NCBI RefSeq assembly: GCF_963678635.1 | Contig: NC_087066.1 | Span: 49,285,581 to 49,349,580 of the forward strand | Length of the DNA stretch: 64,000 bases | Reading direction: 5' to 3' | Source: Symsagittifera roscoffensis | Taxonomy: Eukaryota > Xenacoelomorpha > Acoela > Convolutidae | Shown here: piece after piece, positions 38,925 through 49,364 of the stretch | Layout: every line of letters begins with the position of its first letter | How positions within the stretch are numbered: position 1 is the first letter of the stretch | Program-made: the position numbers and the translations under genes | Notes under the pieces: generated by a model | Database searches by the model: none | What the model was told of the DNA's origin: nothing | Seen by the model: the letters and a program-made list of their open reading frames with translations, nothing else

Positions 38925-39090
38925 TCAAGGGCATATGGCGCAAATCTCTAAGTCGTAGGATCGATTCCGCCCCATCGGTATTAAATCTTCGAGGCTTATT
39001 TTTACCTTTTCTTTATTTCTTTTCATTGAGCATTTCTTGTCGCTTTCTTGCTAATGTTTGCAAAGCGGACCTTCGCAGAAGTGTTGGGTT
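38925..39090 (+). repeat. SINE 3' fragment, copy 4
   Basis: Contains a B-box-like GGATCGATTCCGC, then CTTCGAGGCTTATTTTTAC and the tail TAATGTTTGCAAAGCGGACCTT. The head and A box are absent. Confidence 0.65.
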
Positions 39091-39775
39091 CTCTTTTCAG
39101 CCATACAATCCACAATCTTCTTCGAATATCGTCCATCACATCGTTAAACTTTGTCGAAATTCCCTGGCTCGTAAAGTCAGCTTAGATTTCCCTATAAGTA
39201 ACCCATCGTAACATAAAATTCTTGTCCTAGCTCTGAAGCTGAGCTTAGATAAGATGGTTCAATTTTCTTGTGGACGACCCTTAATTTTGTTGAAAGACCT
39301 CTTGAGTGACCATATGAACTAATTTTGAGTGGGAGTGCGTGTCGGAAAATGCGATTTTTGGTCAGTTCTTGTAAAAGTGCCCAAAAATGACCGGTTTTGT
39401 TTATAAAATTGAGCGCGGGGAAGAACATACAGGCAAAACACACTCTAGGAGCGCTTAGAAAACCAATTTGGTCGACCTAATGAAACATTGCTATTGTTTG
39501 ACAAATCTTTTGTTTTTCTTTTGAGAAAATTGTTAGGAAGCCATGGTTCAATGTTTTTTTTTATTATTATTAATTTGAACTGTTTATTTTTGCTGCTTGA
39601 ATGCAAGCTTGATTCACCCTTACGAAATCAGTTTTTTTGTGTCCTTGTCTTTTGTTTTTATTTGAGTGCGTTATTTGTTTTTCAACAGTGTTCAAATGTT
39701 TGTTAATATGTGCGATAAAGTTGTCCATTGTGCCTCGCCCACTAATCAATGTGTTTGTGTTGGCGGTGGCGATAG

Positions 39776-39966
39776 GTACTTCTCGGCCTGGTATGAGAAT
39801 GATGGGGATATGGGCTACATCCAGAATGAGTTCTGCAACGGGGGCTCCCTCGAGGACGCCAACAAGAGGAACAGGGAACAGATGGGGGGCAGAGTGTTTG
39901 AGGAGATTGACGTCAGACAACAGCTGTTCCACATCGCACAGGCACTCAAATTCATGCATGCTATGG
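39776..39966 (+). CDS. wee1: Wee1-like kinase, hinge and helix E exon
   Basis: Encodes RYFSAWYENDGDMGYIQNEF followed by CNGGSLEDA and LFHIAQALKFMHAMG. The sequence FSAW...QNE(F/Y)CNGGSL is diagnostic of the Wee1 family. The acceptor is GGCGATAG (weak pyrimidine tract) and the donor is GTGGGT. It joins in phase to both neighbours (AG|G for Arg; G|GA for Gly). Confidence 0.93.
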
Positions 39967-40042
39967 GTGGGTACTCACAGTACTATCACACACAGTCACC
40001 AGTTGATAACAATAACATCATTCTTATTTACACTCGCGAGCG

Positions 40043-40615
40043 TTAGTGTATTAGTACGAAGCTTCTTTTCTCCAACCCAACTCGCAAATAAAAGTGCTCA
40101 TTAAAAGTGTTCACATATTTGGTGTACTTTTGCGATAATCACGATCTGTAGCATTGGAATTTTCTTAGCTTCTGTTCTCTGCTTTTTTTTGCTAGTGTTA
40201 AGGATTTATTAAGCTTCTGTGGCTGAGTGATTAGTGTGAGGGAGTGCTGTCTGTATTTAGACAACCGCGTATTCACACTCGTCTGTAAGCAGACAAATAC
40301 TATATTACCCTACCCAATCAGTATCGAGATGCGAAAGAAAACTTAAGATATAAATAATTATTAATTTTTTCCTTGTCTCGATTCTGATAATATTTGTCTG
40401 CTTACTGACGAGTGTGAATACGTGGTTGTCCAAATACTGCTACGTAACCGTTTGTAATACTCATAATCTCTTGCTCGCAGATCGAATCGGAGACGTGGCC
40501 GAATTTCTACTAATTCGAGGCTCAGTTCTAATGTTTCTCAGTGCACTTCATAGAGCTGCTTTTGTCGTGTTCTCGCTAGTGTTTGCGAAGCGCAGCTTTG
40601 CCTCTGTGTACATCA
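40043..40615 (+). repeat. tRNA-derived SINE, copy 5, split by a MITE
   Basis: Head GAGCGTTAGTGTATTAGTAC, A box GGCTGAGTGATTAGTGTG at 40221, and B box AGATCGAATCGGAGA at about 40480. These are separated by a 189-bp inverted-repeat element (40251-40439), after which SINE sequence resumes. The tail CTAGTGTTTGCGAAGCG is intact. The SINE is therefore older than the MITE. Confidence 0.85.
40251..40439. mobile_element. 189-bp MITE with ~50-bp terminal inverted repeats
   Basis: The left end CTGTATTTAGACAACCGCGT and inverted right end CAGTATTTGGACAACCACGT continue as a matching pair for about 50 bp (about five mismatches), and an inner block around TATCGAGA also pairs. The centre is AT-rich. No coding capacity; the target duplication is unclear. 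Confidence 0.85.
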
Positions 40616-40621
40616 TTATTA

Positions 40622-41501
40622 CAGTGCTGATTTAAATTATCCGGACGAAACGAACAAATCTTGAATTTTCAAACACGTTTTTCTCAAATTTGGATTAGAC
40701 AAAAAGTGAAGAGAACAAAAGTTGCTAAGAATTCCATTAGAATTAATATGATGAAATTTTTTCTCGAAAATTCTCAACCAAAGTTTTACCCCAAAAATGG
40801 GTAATGTTGGCTTTTTTCAATTAATCAAGAAATATGCTGAAAATATTTTGTTAATTGATGAGTAATATATATCACAAGAAGCCTCTTACACAGCCCAACA
40901 AAGTTCTAGAAGGAATAAATCTCCAAAAAATGGAATAAATTGTTTAAAATTTGTTTTTAATCAAAGATTTAAGTTTTGTATAGTAAAAATCATGTTTCTT
41001 GACTATCAAGCAAAATTATTTTCTTTTATACAGGTTTTTGGAGATTTAACCCTTCTAGAACTTTGTTGGGCTGTGTAAGAGGCTTCTTGTGATAAATTTT
41101 ACTCATTAAGTAGTTTCAGCATAAGTCTTCTAAAATTACTATAAAATCAAAATCTTTGCTTAAAAACAAATTTCAAACATTTCTCGCAAAGGTGTGGAAG
41201 CTTTACCTTATAAAACTTTGTTGGGCTATCTAAGAGACTTCTTTAGATATAATTTTTTAATCTATTAACTCAGTAGTTTCAGCGTAATTCTTAATTAATT
41301 AAAAAAAGCCAAAATGACCCATTTTTGGGGTGAAATTTTGGTTGAGAGTTTCGGAGAAAACATTGCACCATATTAACTCTGGTGACATTCTAAGCAGCTT
41401 TTGTTCTCATCACTTTTTGTCTAATTTAAACCCAACTTGAGAAAAACGTGTTTGAAACTTCAAGTTTTGTTCATTGTGTCCGGATAATTTAAATCAGCAC
41501 T
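40622..41501. mobile_element. ~880-bp foldback element with Tc1-like ends
   Basis: The ends are AGTGCTGATTTAAATTATCC and its inverted form GATAATTTAAATCAGCACT. About 290 bp of the left arm (for example ACAGCCCAACAAAGTTCTAG) match the right arm in inverted orientation, and part of the arm is repeated twice on the right (near 41045 and 41215). No transposase frame is present. Confidence 0.85.
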
Positions 41502-41964
41502 ATTGCATGATTGTGCTGAGTAGAAGTTAAGTTTTCTCCACAAGTATCGGTGCTGAAAAAGTCTCACATTTCAGATTTGTGCTTAAAGAGTTTTTCTATT
41601 GAAATAGATTTTGGTAAATGAGGTGGAAAAAGGTGGTTATTAGGTGGCGAGGGTGTAGAATTTGTGAGAGGAGTGTCAGCAACCTGCTTACCCTACTTGG
41701 TCCCCTTGTTAGTGTGGGTAGTCACAGGTTTATTGGCGATATCGATGCTCCTGGCCAATTTAGTTGTGTTAAGGTTTTGAAATGAGTGAACCATTGGTTT
41801 GTGTCGTAAAATGGAGCAGTTTTGACTGAAAAAGATATTATGAATAATGTGTGGGGCATTAACTATTGAGAAAATTTCAACCATACATATATCCAGGGGC
41901 ATGTGTCAGGGGGTGTGTCGTGTGTGTAACAGTGGAGGATGTCATTGGGGTGTGTTGTTGTTAG

Positions 41965-42202
41965 GAATTGCACATATGGATGTGAAGCCCGGCAATGTGT
42001 TTGTGAATATCTCTCTTCCCATGACTAATCGAGAGTCGCCGTGGCTGGTGAACGAGTTTGTGTCAGAGCATGAAGAGGCTCCCTTTGACGCGGAAACCTG
42101 TCTGAGGCAGGGACTGCCCATCTACAAGTTGGGAGACCTGGGACTGGCCCAGTGGAGCGATAGAACGAAACATAAAGGTGACGTCGAAGGAGGAGACTTC
42201 AG
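41965..42202 (+). CDS. wee1: Wee1-like kinase, catalytic loop exon
   Basis: Encodes IAHMDVKPGNVFV (catalytic Asp, Lys and Asn), a ~40-residue insert (SPWLVNEFVSEHEEAPFD...), and YKLGDLGLAQ with the DLG form of the Mg-binding motif, as in Wee1. It ends in GDFR at donor GTAAGC. The insert between catalytic loop and DLG is typical of the family. The frame is in phase with both neighbours. Confidence 0.93.
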
Positions 42203-42690
42203 GTAAGCTCCACCTCCTTCTACTATACGAACTTTAGGTAGTAAAAGGCTACTAAGTACCAAATTTGTATCTGCTGTTTTTGCAAAAGTTTTCACGAGCA
42301 ACGGGGTGGCAATGTTAGAGCAAAAAAGCACCTTTTAAATCATAAAAATAGTTGTTCACATGTAAACTCAAATAAAAAGCAAGTCAATTTTCCCATACTC
42401 AATCATTTTATTTAGCCTCAATTTGTTTGGTTTGACACAGTCGCTTTCCAGCTATCGAGAAGAATTCAATGATCTTTGAATTAGAAATGCGTTCATGGGT
42501 ATTGCTTTGGAGGCGGTAACTGACATCCAAAATTTTGTATTCTGAGTTTTTCTTTGCGCTGGCGCACTTTTTTGGCTTGTTTTCTTTTCGTTAATGGTCG
42601 GCTAATTTATCTCAAATACTTTGCTTCGTAATTCTTGTTTGATTTATTAAACAGGTATTATGAAAACGTTTTTTTTTTCAGATGAGATCT

Positions 42691-42721
<31 letters not shown>

Positions 42722-42899
42722 GAGACGCTTTTTCGAAAAATTCGCTTTCCCAAAAAACTACCCGTCAGATTCTCATAAAAGTGGTACCAATGGATTCAGT
42801 AGCGTTTCACCTACCTGCCTGCATGAAATTTAGGCCAATTTTTACCCTACCCCACCCCCTACGGTCTTAGAAAAGCTTCACAACTCGGTACTTCCTTTC

Positions 42900-44270
42900 A
42901 CTTTTTGCCAATTTTTTCGGAAATTTTCGATTTCCTCAAAAACTACCCGACCAGATTTGGGATTAAGGGTTTAATCGATAGACCAGGTTGTAGGAAACTC
43001 CCATGCACAAGCGGCTGGTCCCTAATTTGCTTAGGGGAAGAGCTATAGACTTAGGAAAAGTCACTTTTTTGATTTTTTTGCCTATTTTTTCGGAAATTAT
43101 CGATTTCCTCAAAAACTACCCATCCAGATTTGGAATTAAGGGTTTAATCGATAGACCAGGTTGTAGGAAACTCCCCCGCACAAGCGGCTGGTCCTTAACT
43201 TGCCTAGGGGAAGAGCTATAGACTTAGGAAAAGTCACTTTTTTGGCCTTTTTTCAAATCTTTCCGATTTTCTCAAAAACTACCCGTCCAGATTTGGGATT
43301 AAGGGTTTAATCGATAGACCAGGTTGTAGGAACCCCCCCTACACAAACGGTTTGTCTCTAATTTGTCTAGGGGAAGAGCTATACACTTAGGAATAGTCAA
43401 TTTTTCGGTTTTTAGGCCATTTTTTTAAAAACTTTTTCGATTTCTTCAAAAACTACCCATCCAGATTTGGGATTAAGGGTTTAATCGATAGACCAGGTTG
43501 TAGGAAACTTCCCTGCCCAAGTGGCTGGTCCCTAATTTGCTTAGGGGAAGAGCTATAGACTTAGGAAAAGTCACTTTTTTGATTTTTTTGCCTATTTTTT
43601 CGGAAATTATCGATTTCCTCAAAAACTACCCATCCAGATTTGGAATTAAGGGTTTAATCGATAGACCAGGTTGTAGGAAACTCCCCCGCACAAGCGGCTG
43701 GTCCTTAACTTGTCTAGGGGAAGAGCTATACACTTAGGAATAGTCAATTTTTCGGTTTTTAGGCCATTTTTTTAAACTTTTTTCGATTTGTTCAAAAACT
43801 ACCCATCCAGATTTGTGATTAAGGGTTTAATCGATAGACCAGGTTGTAGGAAACTTCCCTGCCCAAGCGGCTGGTCCCTAATTTGCTTAGGGGAAGAGCT
43901 ATAGACTTAGGAAAAGTCACTTTTTTGATTTTTTTGCCTATTTTTTCGGAAATTATCGATTTCTTCAAAAACTACCCATCCAGATTTGGAATTAAGGGTT
44001 TAATCGATAGACCAGGTTGTAGGAAACTCCCCCGCACAAGCGGCTGGTCCTTAACTTGCCTAGGGGAAGAGCTATAGACTTAGGAAAAGTCACTTTTTTG
44101 ACTTTTTGGCCTTTTTTTTGGAAATTATCGATTTCCTCAAAAACTACCCATCCAGATTTGGGATTAAGGGTTTAATCGATAGACCAGGTTGTAGGAAACT
44201 CCCCTGCCCAAGCGGCTGGTCCTTAATTTGTCTCGGGGAAGAGCTGTACACTTAGGAAAAGTTTTTTTAA
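42900..44270 (+). repeat. 172-bp tandem repeat array, about eight units
   Basis: Units begin near TCAAAAACTACCC at 42934, 43107, 43271, 43445, 43617, 43791, 43963 and 44134, spaced 164-174 bp. Each has GGTTTAATCGATAGACCAGG, CAAGCGGCTGGTCC and GGGGAAGAGCTATA. Pairs of units are more alike at two- and three-unit spacing, suggesting expansion in multi-unit blocks. Confidence 0.95.
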
Positions 44271-44766
44271 AAGTTTTTTGGCATTGGAACAAAGATTCAA
44301 TATACTTATTGTGTGTATTTTTTAGACAATGGAATCCGCTATGCTTACGTTTTCTCGCTTTTGCTTGGTGCTATTGCCTTTGTGTTGAGTTTTTTTGTAT
44401 GGTTTGAAGAAGTCCAACGAGAAGTTGCACGAGTTACGCTAGTTCTCTTTAATCAGGTCGGTTTGTTCCAGAACGTTTTTGTGATGTCAGTTATAGTCAA
44501 CATATTATAGTCATATTTGCAATGCTTGGACAAAATTTAATTAAATCGAAATTTAAAGAGTCGTTAGAAAAATGAAAAATACCTTATTTCATTAATGTTA
44601 GCTGGTTTGTGAAACACACATTTCACTTAATTCTAGTGAATAATTATTCACATTGTTGAAGCATTGTGCATATGATTTTATTTTAAATATATTTAGCATG
44701 TAACCATGATTGATACGGTTTGCCTTGTCGCACTGTGAAAGACCCGTTTAATGGGAGGTCATAAAT

Positions 44767-45060
44767 CACTTAAAACATGCGCCAATCGATCAGTACGACA
44801 CCATTGTCATCTTGTGTGGAAGCAATGATGTATTGAAAATGTCACCTGATGCGCTCATAGATCAATTCAGAGGTATCATTAAAAATCTGTACCTCTCACT
44901 TTAATCATTTATATACTTCAATTCTAGTCCTCAAAGGTGTATTAGAACAACGGGGAGTACGATTTTTGTATGATCTCTCCTCCCCCGCCAGAACGACGTC
45001 TATCGGGCGCGGGCAGTCCTTCTAAATAGGGAACTTCAAAAGTTGTATGGTTCCGAAAAC
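44767..45060 (+). pseudogene. SGNH hydrolase remnant inside Helitron family B
   Basis: From 44767 the plus strand reads IDQYDTIVILCGSNDVLKMS and then DALIDQFRGIIKNLY before a TAA at 44902. After ~25 bases another frame gives VLEQRGVRFLYDLSSP, and a further frame NRELQKLYGSENV. This order matches the middle of an SGNH-type hydrolase (GxND block onward), broken by stops and frame changes. The source could be a LINE ORF1 or a captured gene. It is not close to the SGNH ORF at 8763-11840 by eye. Confidence 0.6.
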
Positions 45061-46179
45061 GTTACCAATGAATGCATAAGCTTCTCTTTCACTTTTTTTT
45101 GCGTAGGAAGGGCGCTATCGACTTGAGAAACCTGAAATTTTGAAACAATTTTAAAATAATCAATATTAAAATAATCAAACAGGTCTCTCCAGCTTTCAGC
45201 TGGGCCCCTAGTTTCTAATTGCATCAGGTGTATCGATTCGATCGTGGCAATTTATTTTGAAAGATGAAAATGACATGGTTTTCTTGTAAAAACTAGAAAA
45301 AAACATGAATTTTTTTAAAAATTTTATGTCTACATTCTAAAAAGACGGGAAGAAATCAAAAAGAATCTAGAAGTATAAATCAAAAATTATCAGGTTTTTA
45401 TAAGGTTTTACTTGAAGAGCGTTTCATTTTCATCTTATTATTTTTAGTCCCTTTCTCAATGTTAGCTTTGCTCAGCTTTTTCACTATTATTGATTAGCTG
45501 TTTTTTTTATTATTAGCGGTTAGCTCGAGTTATCAAGTCGAAATATAGAGTTTATCCGAGAGAAAACAAATAGGAACTTGTCGGGTTAACAACTCATTTA
45601 ACAACTCCATTTTATAGCCTGATTGATAATAAATTTGATTTTCATAGCTTAACCGGCACTCTTGGACTTGTTTCAAACAGAAAGTTTTAAGTCTCAAAAA
45701 TTATCGTCCTATCGTTTGTCGGTTTGTTTCGCCGGCTTAGTAGCAACGTCACCAATTTTTCGTTTGCTGTAAACATTTTTTCATTGTAAATGATTTTTTT
45801 CTGATTGTTTTCGGTAATTTGCATTTTTACCAACTCTTATGATATTTTTTTTCTCGCTTAAAAGCTTTAACCCCCTAAATAGTTTGAGTTTTTCTTTTAA
45901 TTGCTTATTAATCTGGTTTTTAGTCTTTTGAAGAAAAAAAAGTTTTATTTTTTTGTGTGTTTGTGAACTGTGGAAAGTTGTCAAATTTAGAACTTCAGAG
46001 CTTCATAGCTCAAAGTCTTCACGGCAATTTTTTTCGGCTCAACGGGCGCTCGTTATTGTTTCTGAATTTTCATTTGAAGCCGATTGTTGTGTTTTGAGAG
46101 TTTAATTTTGAATGAAACAGCCTTTGAGACAAAAGTAAGAATTTTTTAGATAGCGTTTTTGGACGTTTTCACAATAGCG

Positions 46180-46815
46180 TCAGCTTTGTGTACTGTTACG
46201 AATCTTCTTTTTTGCTAACCATAGTCGCAAATATTGGTGCCATGTTTCGTACATCTTTACAGCCTTTTGATAGCATGTGCTTTAACATTCGAATAGTAAT
46301 AAGTTAACGCAGTTGATGCATTTTTATTTCATCAAATGAACCGAAAAAAGCTATTTGTTTCAAACAAAATAACAATAATAGAAACTCGATTTCAGAAATT
46401 TACTGGCTACAAATATCTCGATATTTTTCGAAATGCATAATTTATACCTGTGGCATTATGGTTTTCCATTTACTACATGCAAAGGTAGTGAGTGTGGATG
46501 CTTTCAGAATTCTAAATTATTACTTGCAAAATTGTTTCTATCTGTGTTTGGTGCCACTTTTGCTGCATCGCATTCGCAATTTATTAGCATATGAAGGAGC
46601 AATTTGTTAGCATATGTAAGTGCTTTATTTGTGAATAGTGTTTGACTATTGTTAAGCGTTTTTGACCAAGAGGTAGCAGGTTCGACTCCGATACGTAAGT
46701 TTTACTAATTCGAGGCTTATTTCTAATTTTTCGTTTTTCACTTTATAAGCTGCTTTTTGTCGTGTTCTCGTTTTTGTTTACGAAAAGAAGTTTCGCTTCT
46801 ATGTTAGAAATTGTG
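46180..46815 (+). repeat. SINE-related copy 6 (long 5' subfamily)
   Basis: Head GCGTCAGCTTTGTGTACTGT; shares GTGCTTTAACATTCGA and CATCAAATGAACCGAAAAA with copy 3. It ends with the B-box-like CAGGTTCGACTCCGATACG at about 46678, ACTAATTCGAGGC and GTTTACGAAAAGAAGTTTCG. It is diverged and probably old. Confidence 0.7.
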
Positions 46816-47176
46816 TTTAGCTTCGCCTCTGAGTCTAATTTTTTAAAAACTTAATGGGTTTGATTTTATTTTATGCCTACTTGCTTGTAACGGCTGTTTG
46901 ATTGGAGTTTTTTTTACTCTGGGTATACTTTGATTTCAATTTTTCATGAAATTGGATAAATGTGGGAAATTTTATGGTGTTTTTTTTTCACTATAGTTTC
47001 TGTGATCTTGCTTTGCGTCTGGTTTGCTTCTCTTGCTTTGCTCTTGTTTATAAAAGCACTTCTTTTATGAGGTATTTATTTTTTTGGCTGCAGCCTTAGC
47101 CTCAAATAAGTATGACAATCAATGATAAATCTCAACAATGACATCTCTAAGTTTTTTATGAATCCTAATCTATCTA

Positions 47177-48808
47177 TCTATACTATATTTAAATGCGTGT
47201 GACACGTATCTTGTCATGTTTAAGCGTTTTTTGCAACAGTTAAGGGAATAACGTATCTATGCGTGGTTAAACTATATCGTATATTGCAATGCTGAAGATT
47301 TTTTTTGATTTTCCAGTTTGAATCTAGTGCTTGTTCCATCGAGTTAAAAGTTAACAACACAATAGTGGGATGCTGTCAGAGTTACCTCAGGGTTGCGAAT
47401 TTGGTCTGGAATTATGAATACCCAAATCCTTTTAGTGTACGAGATACGACGATTTTTGTTATTCAAAATTTTTCGGAAAACTCAATTTACAAAAATTGAA
47501 ATTCTCAACGTTGTTTTTGAGTGCTCTCAAGGATTGCGCATCTTGCCTCCGAATATGACTGCTGACTTCTTTTCGATTTATTTAGATTTTAATTAATTCA
47601 ACAAAAGATTTGAAATTCCCAATCTTGTAATTCAGTGCTGTGAAGGTACTCTCAGGAATTTCAAGATCCAAATCTTGCGTCCAAAATTGACTGCTAAAAG
47701 TTTTCGAGATATGACTTTTTTTGTGATTTTTCAAAAAACTTTCAGGAAACTTTAATTTATCTTTTTTTCAAAATTTGAAATTTCCAACACTGTATTTGGG
47801 GGCTGTCAAAATACTATCGGGTGTTCGAATCTCGCCTCCAAATATGACTACTCAAATCTTTTAAGTTTTCGAGATAGACGTTTTTTGTGATTTTAGTAAG
47901 TTTTCAGAAAATTTAAATTTTGTATTTTTAATTTTTGAGATTTCCTTGCATGTAATGGGGGCTCCCAGATTATTCTCAGGGCCTGCAAATCTTGCATCCA
48001 GCTATACTGCTCAAATCTTTTTACTTTTGGAGATATGATTGCGAATCTTGCATCCAAATAATACTGCTCAAATCTTCTTAGTTTTTGAAATATGACGTTT
48101 TTTATTTGTTTCAAAGAATTTACACCAAACTTAAATTTTCTTCATTTTTTAATTGAAATTTGAAACCCACTTCCTTGTAATGGGAGAATGCAGAGTGTTT
48201 TCAGGGGTTTCAACTTTTGCCTATAAATATGACTGCCAAGTTATTTGTAGTTCTCGAGATGTAACATTTTTTTACGATTTATTCAGAAAAAAAAGTTTCA
48301 GAAAACTGAAATTTAGTGTTTTTTTTTAAATTTTGAAATTCCCAACACTTTGTTTGGGGGCTGTCAGAGTATTTGAGGAGGTTGCGAATATTGCCTCCGC
48401 GTGTGCTTGCTCATTTCTGTAATTTTCGAGATGTGACATTTTCATGGTTCGTCAGTTTTTTTTCTGAAAGTTTGAAATTCTTAAACCTGTGTTTGGATAC
48501 TGTGAGAGTACTCCCAGTGGTTGCAATTTTTCGTCCGAACGCGACTGCTCAAGTGCTTTTAGTTTCGAATGCGATGTGACGTTTTTTTGTGTCATTTCAA
48601 AATTTTTCAAAGAACTTAGATATATATAAAAAAACTCCACGAAGTCTAATGGTTTTTTCAAAATTTGAATTAAAAAAACTGATAGAAAAAAAACTGCAAA
48701 ATTTGATACTATGAACCCTGTTATTGAGTGCTGTCAGAGTACACTCAAATTTCGGTTTTTTCATGAGTTCTCAAAAATTCGAAGCACCGGAGGTGTGTTA
48801 CACGCTAG
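47177..48808 (+). mobile_element. Helitron-like element family A, copy 2 (both ends seen)
   Basis: The 5' end TCTATACTATATTTAAATG follows an A, and the 3' end is GCACC-GGA-GGTGT, GTTACACG, CTAG before T, so the insertion is between A and T as expected for Helitrons. The internal body has about nine diverged ~150-bp units of the same minisatellite as copy 1. It is 1632 bp long with no coding capacity. It ends 100 bp before the last kinase exon. Confidence 0.78.
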
Positions 48809-48907
48809 TCACGACTGAAATGACCTCGATCACTTGTGAAATGAAAAAAGGCTCTCGTTGCCTGAGCTGTTCTATTTTCTTGCCTACAGGCAGTTGTTCT
48901 CTTTTAG

Positions 48908-49322
48908 GTACATGGCGTCAGAAATAATGCAGGACAGAGGCGTGTTTCTAAGCAGAGCTGACATGTTCTCTCTCGGACTTACTGTTTACGAAGGAGCTGC
49001 CGGTTTTATAGCACCTGGAAGCAGCCAAGAGAAGCCGCATCCGAACGGTGTAACATGGCACACTTTGCGTGAAGGGAAATACCCTCCGCTTTTGCACTGC
49101 AGTGCGGAAGTGAACGTGATTTTGAACCAACTGATGGACTTCGATCCTGAAAAGCGGGTCTCGGCGGCGTCATTAGTGGCGCACCCCCTGTTGAACCCGA
49201 TGGCGAAGCGTGAGCGACACCTGATCAATGAACTGAACATGAGAAATGTGAAGATTCTCAGTTTAGAGAAGGAGTTGAAACAGCTAGGAAGGAGGGCTGA
49301 CGGCAACTACGGAACATACTAG
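48908..49322 (+). CDS. wee1: Wee1-like kinase, C-terminal exon
   Basis: The acceptor is CTCTTTTAG. Encodes YMASEIMQDRGVFLSRADMF then SLGLTVYEGAAG, the C-lobe (FDPEKRVSAASLVAHPLL) and a coiled-coil tail (LINELNMRNVKILSLEKELK) matching the C-terminal extension of animal Wee1. Stop TAG at 49320-49322. The assembled kinase would phosphorylate CDK1 on its inhibitory tyrosine in the nucleus and delay mitosis. All key catalytic residues are present, so the host gene appears functional. Confidence 0.94.
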
Positions 49323-49358
49323 TGCCGCAGCGCCTCTTCTCGTCTCATCTCCCTTGTA

Positions 49359-49364
49359 ATTAAA
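49359..49364 (+). terminator. Candidate polyadenylation signal of the kinase gene
   Basis: ATTAAA lies 37 bp after the stop codon. It is the most common variant of AATAAA and the only good candidate within 60 bp. Confidence 0.4.

Larger units (their letters stand above)
36672..39775 (+). other. Wee1 intron with SINE and Helitron-like debris
   Basis: It holds SINE-related 5' part (37084-37345), Helitron-like family B copy (to 38784) and SINE 3' part (38925-39090). Stretches 36680-37080, 37350-37700 and 39100-39770 show no identifiable feature. Confidence 0.75.
39967..41964 (+). other. Wee1 intron with nested SINE/MITE and foldback element
   Basis: Contains SINE copy 5 (40043-40615) interrupted by a MITE, then the foldback element (40622-41501). 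The segment 41505-41960 has no identifiable feature. Confidence 0.75.
42740..45211 (+). mobile_element. Helitron-like element family B with satellite body
   Basis: The 3' end has a perfect hairpin (CCAGCT-TTC-AGCTGG at 45189-45203), then GCCC and CTAG before T (45208-45212), matching Helitron rules. The body comprises eight 172-bp units (42900-44270), then 44300-45180 with an SGNH-type coding remnant and a last partial repeat (AAGGGCGCTATCGACTTGAG). The 5' terminus is not identified. No Rep/helicase is visible, so it is non-autonomous. Confidence 0.6.
42203..48907 (+). other. Large Wee1 intron with two Helitron-like elements and a SINE
   Basis: Holds a poly-T run (42693-42721), Helitron family B (about 42740-45211, with the 172-bp array and an SGNH fragment), SINE copy 6 (46180-46815) and Helitron family A copy 2 (47177-48808). 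Stretches 42210-42690, 45215-46180 and 46820-47170 show nothing identifiable. Confidence 0.8.

Noticed and set aside
42997-44077. Repeated 60-70-codon plus-strand ORFs in the satellite
   Set aside because: The same frame recurs because the DNA repeats. It contains no start context or known motif and changes with unit divergence, so it is satellite sequence rather than a gene family.
42900-44270. Possible CRISPR-like array
   Set aside because: Units are 172 bp, contiguous, without short conserved repeats and unique spacers, and the host is eukaryotic.
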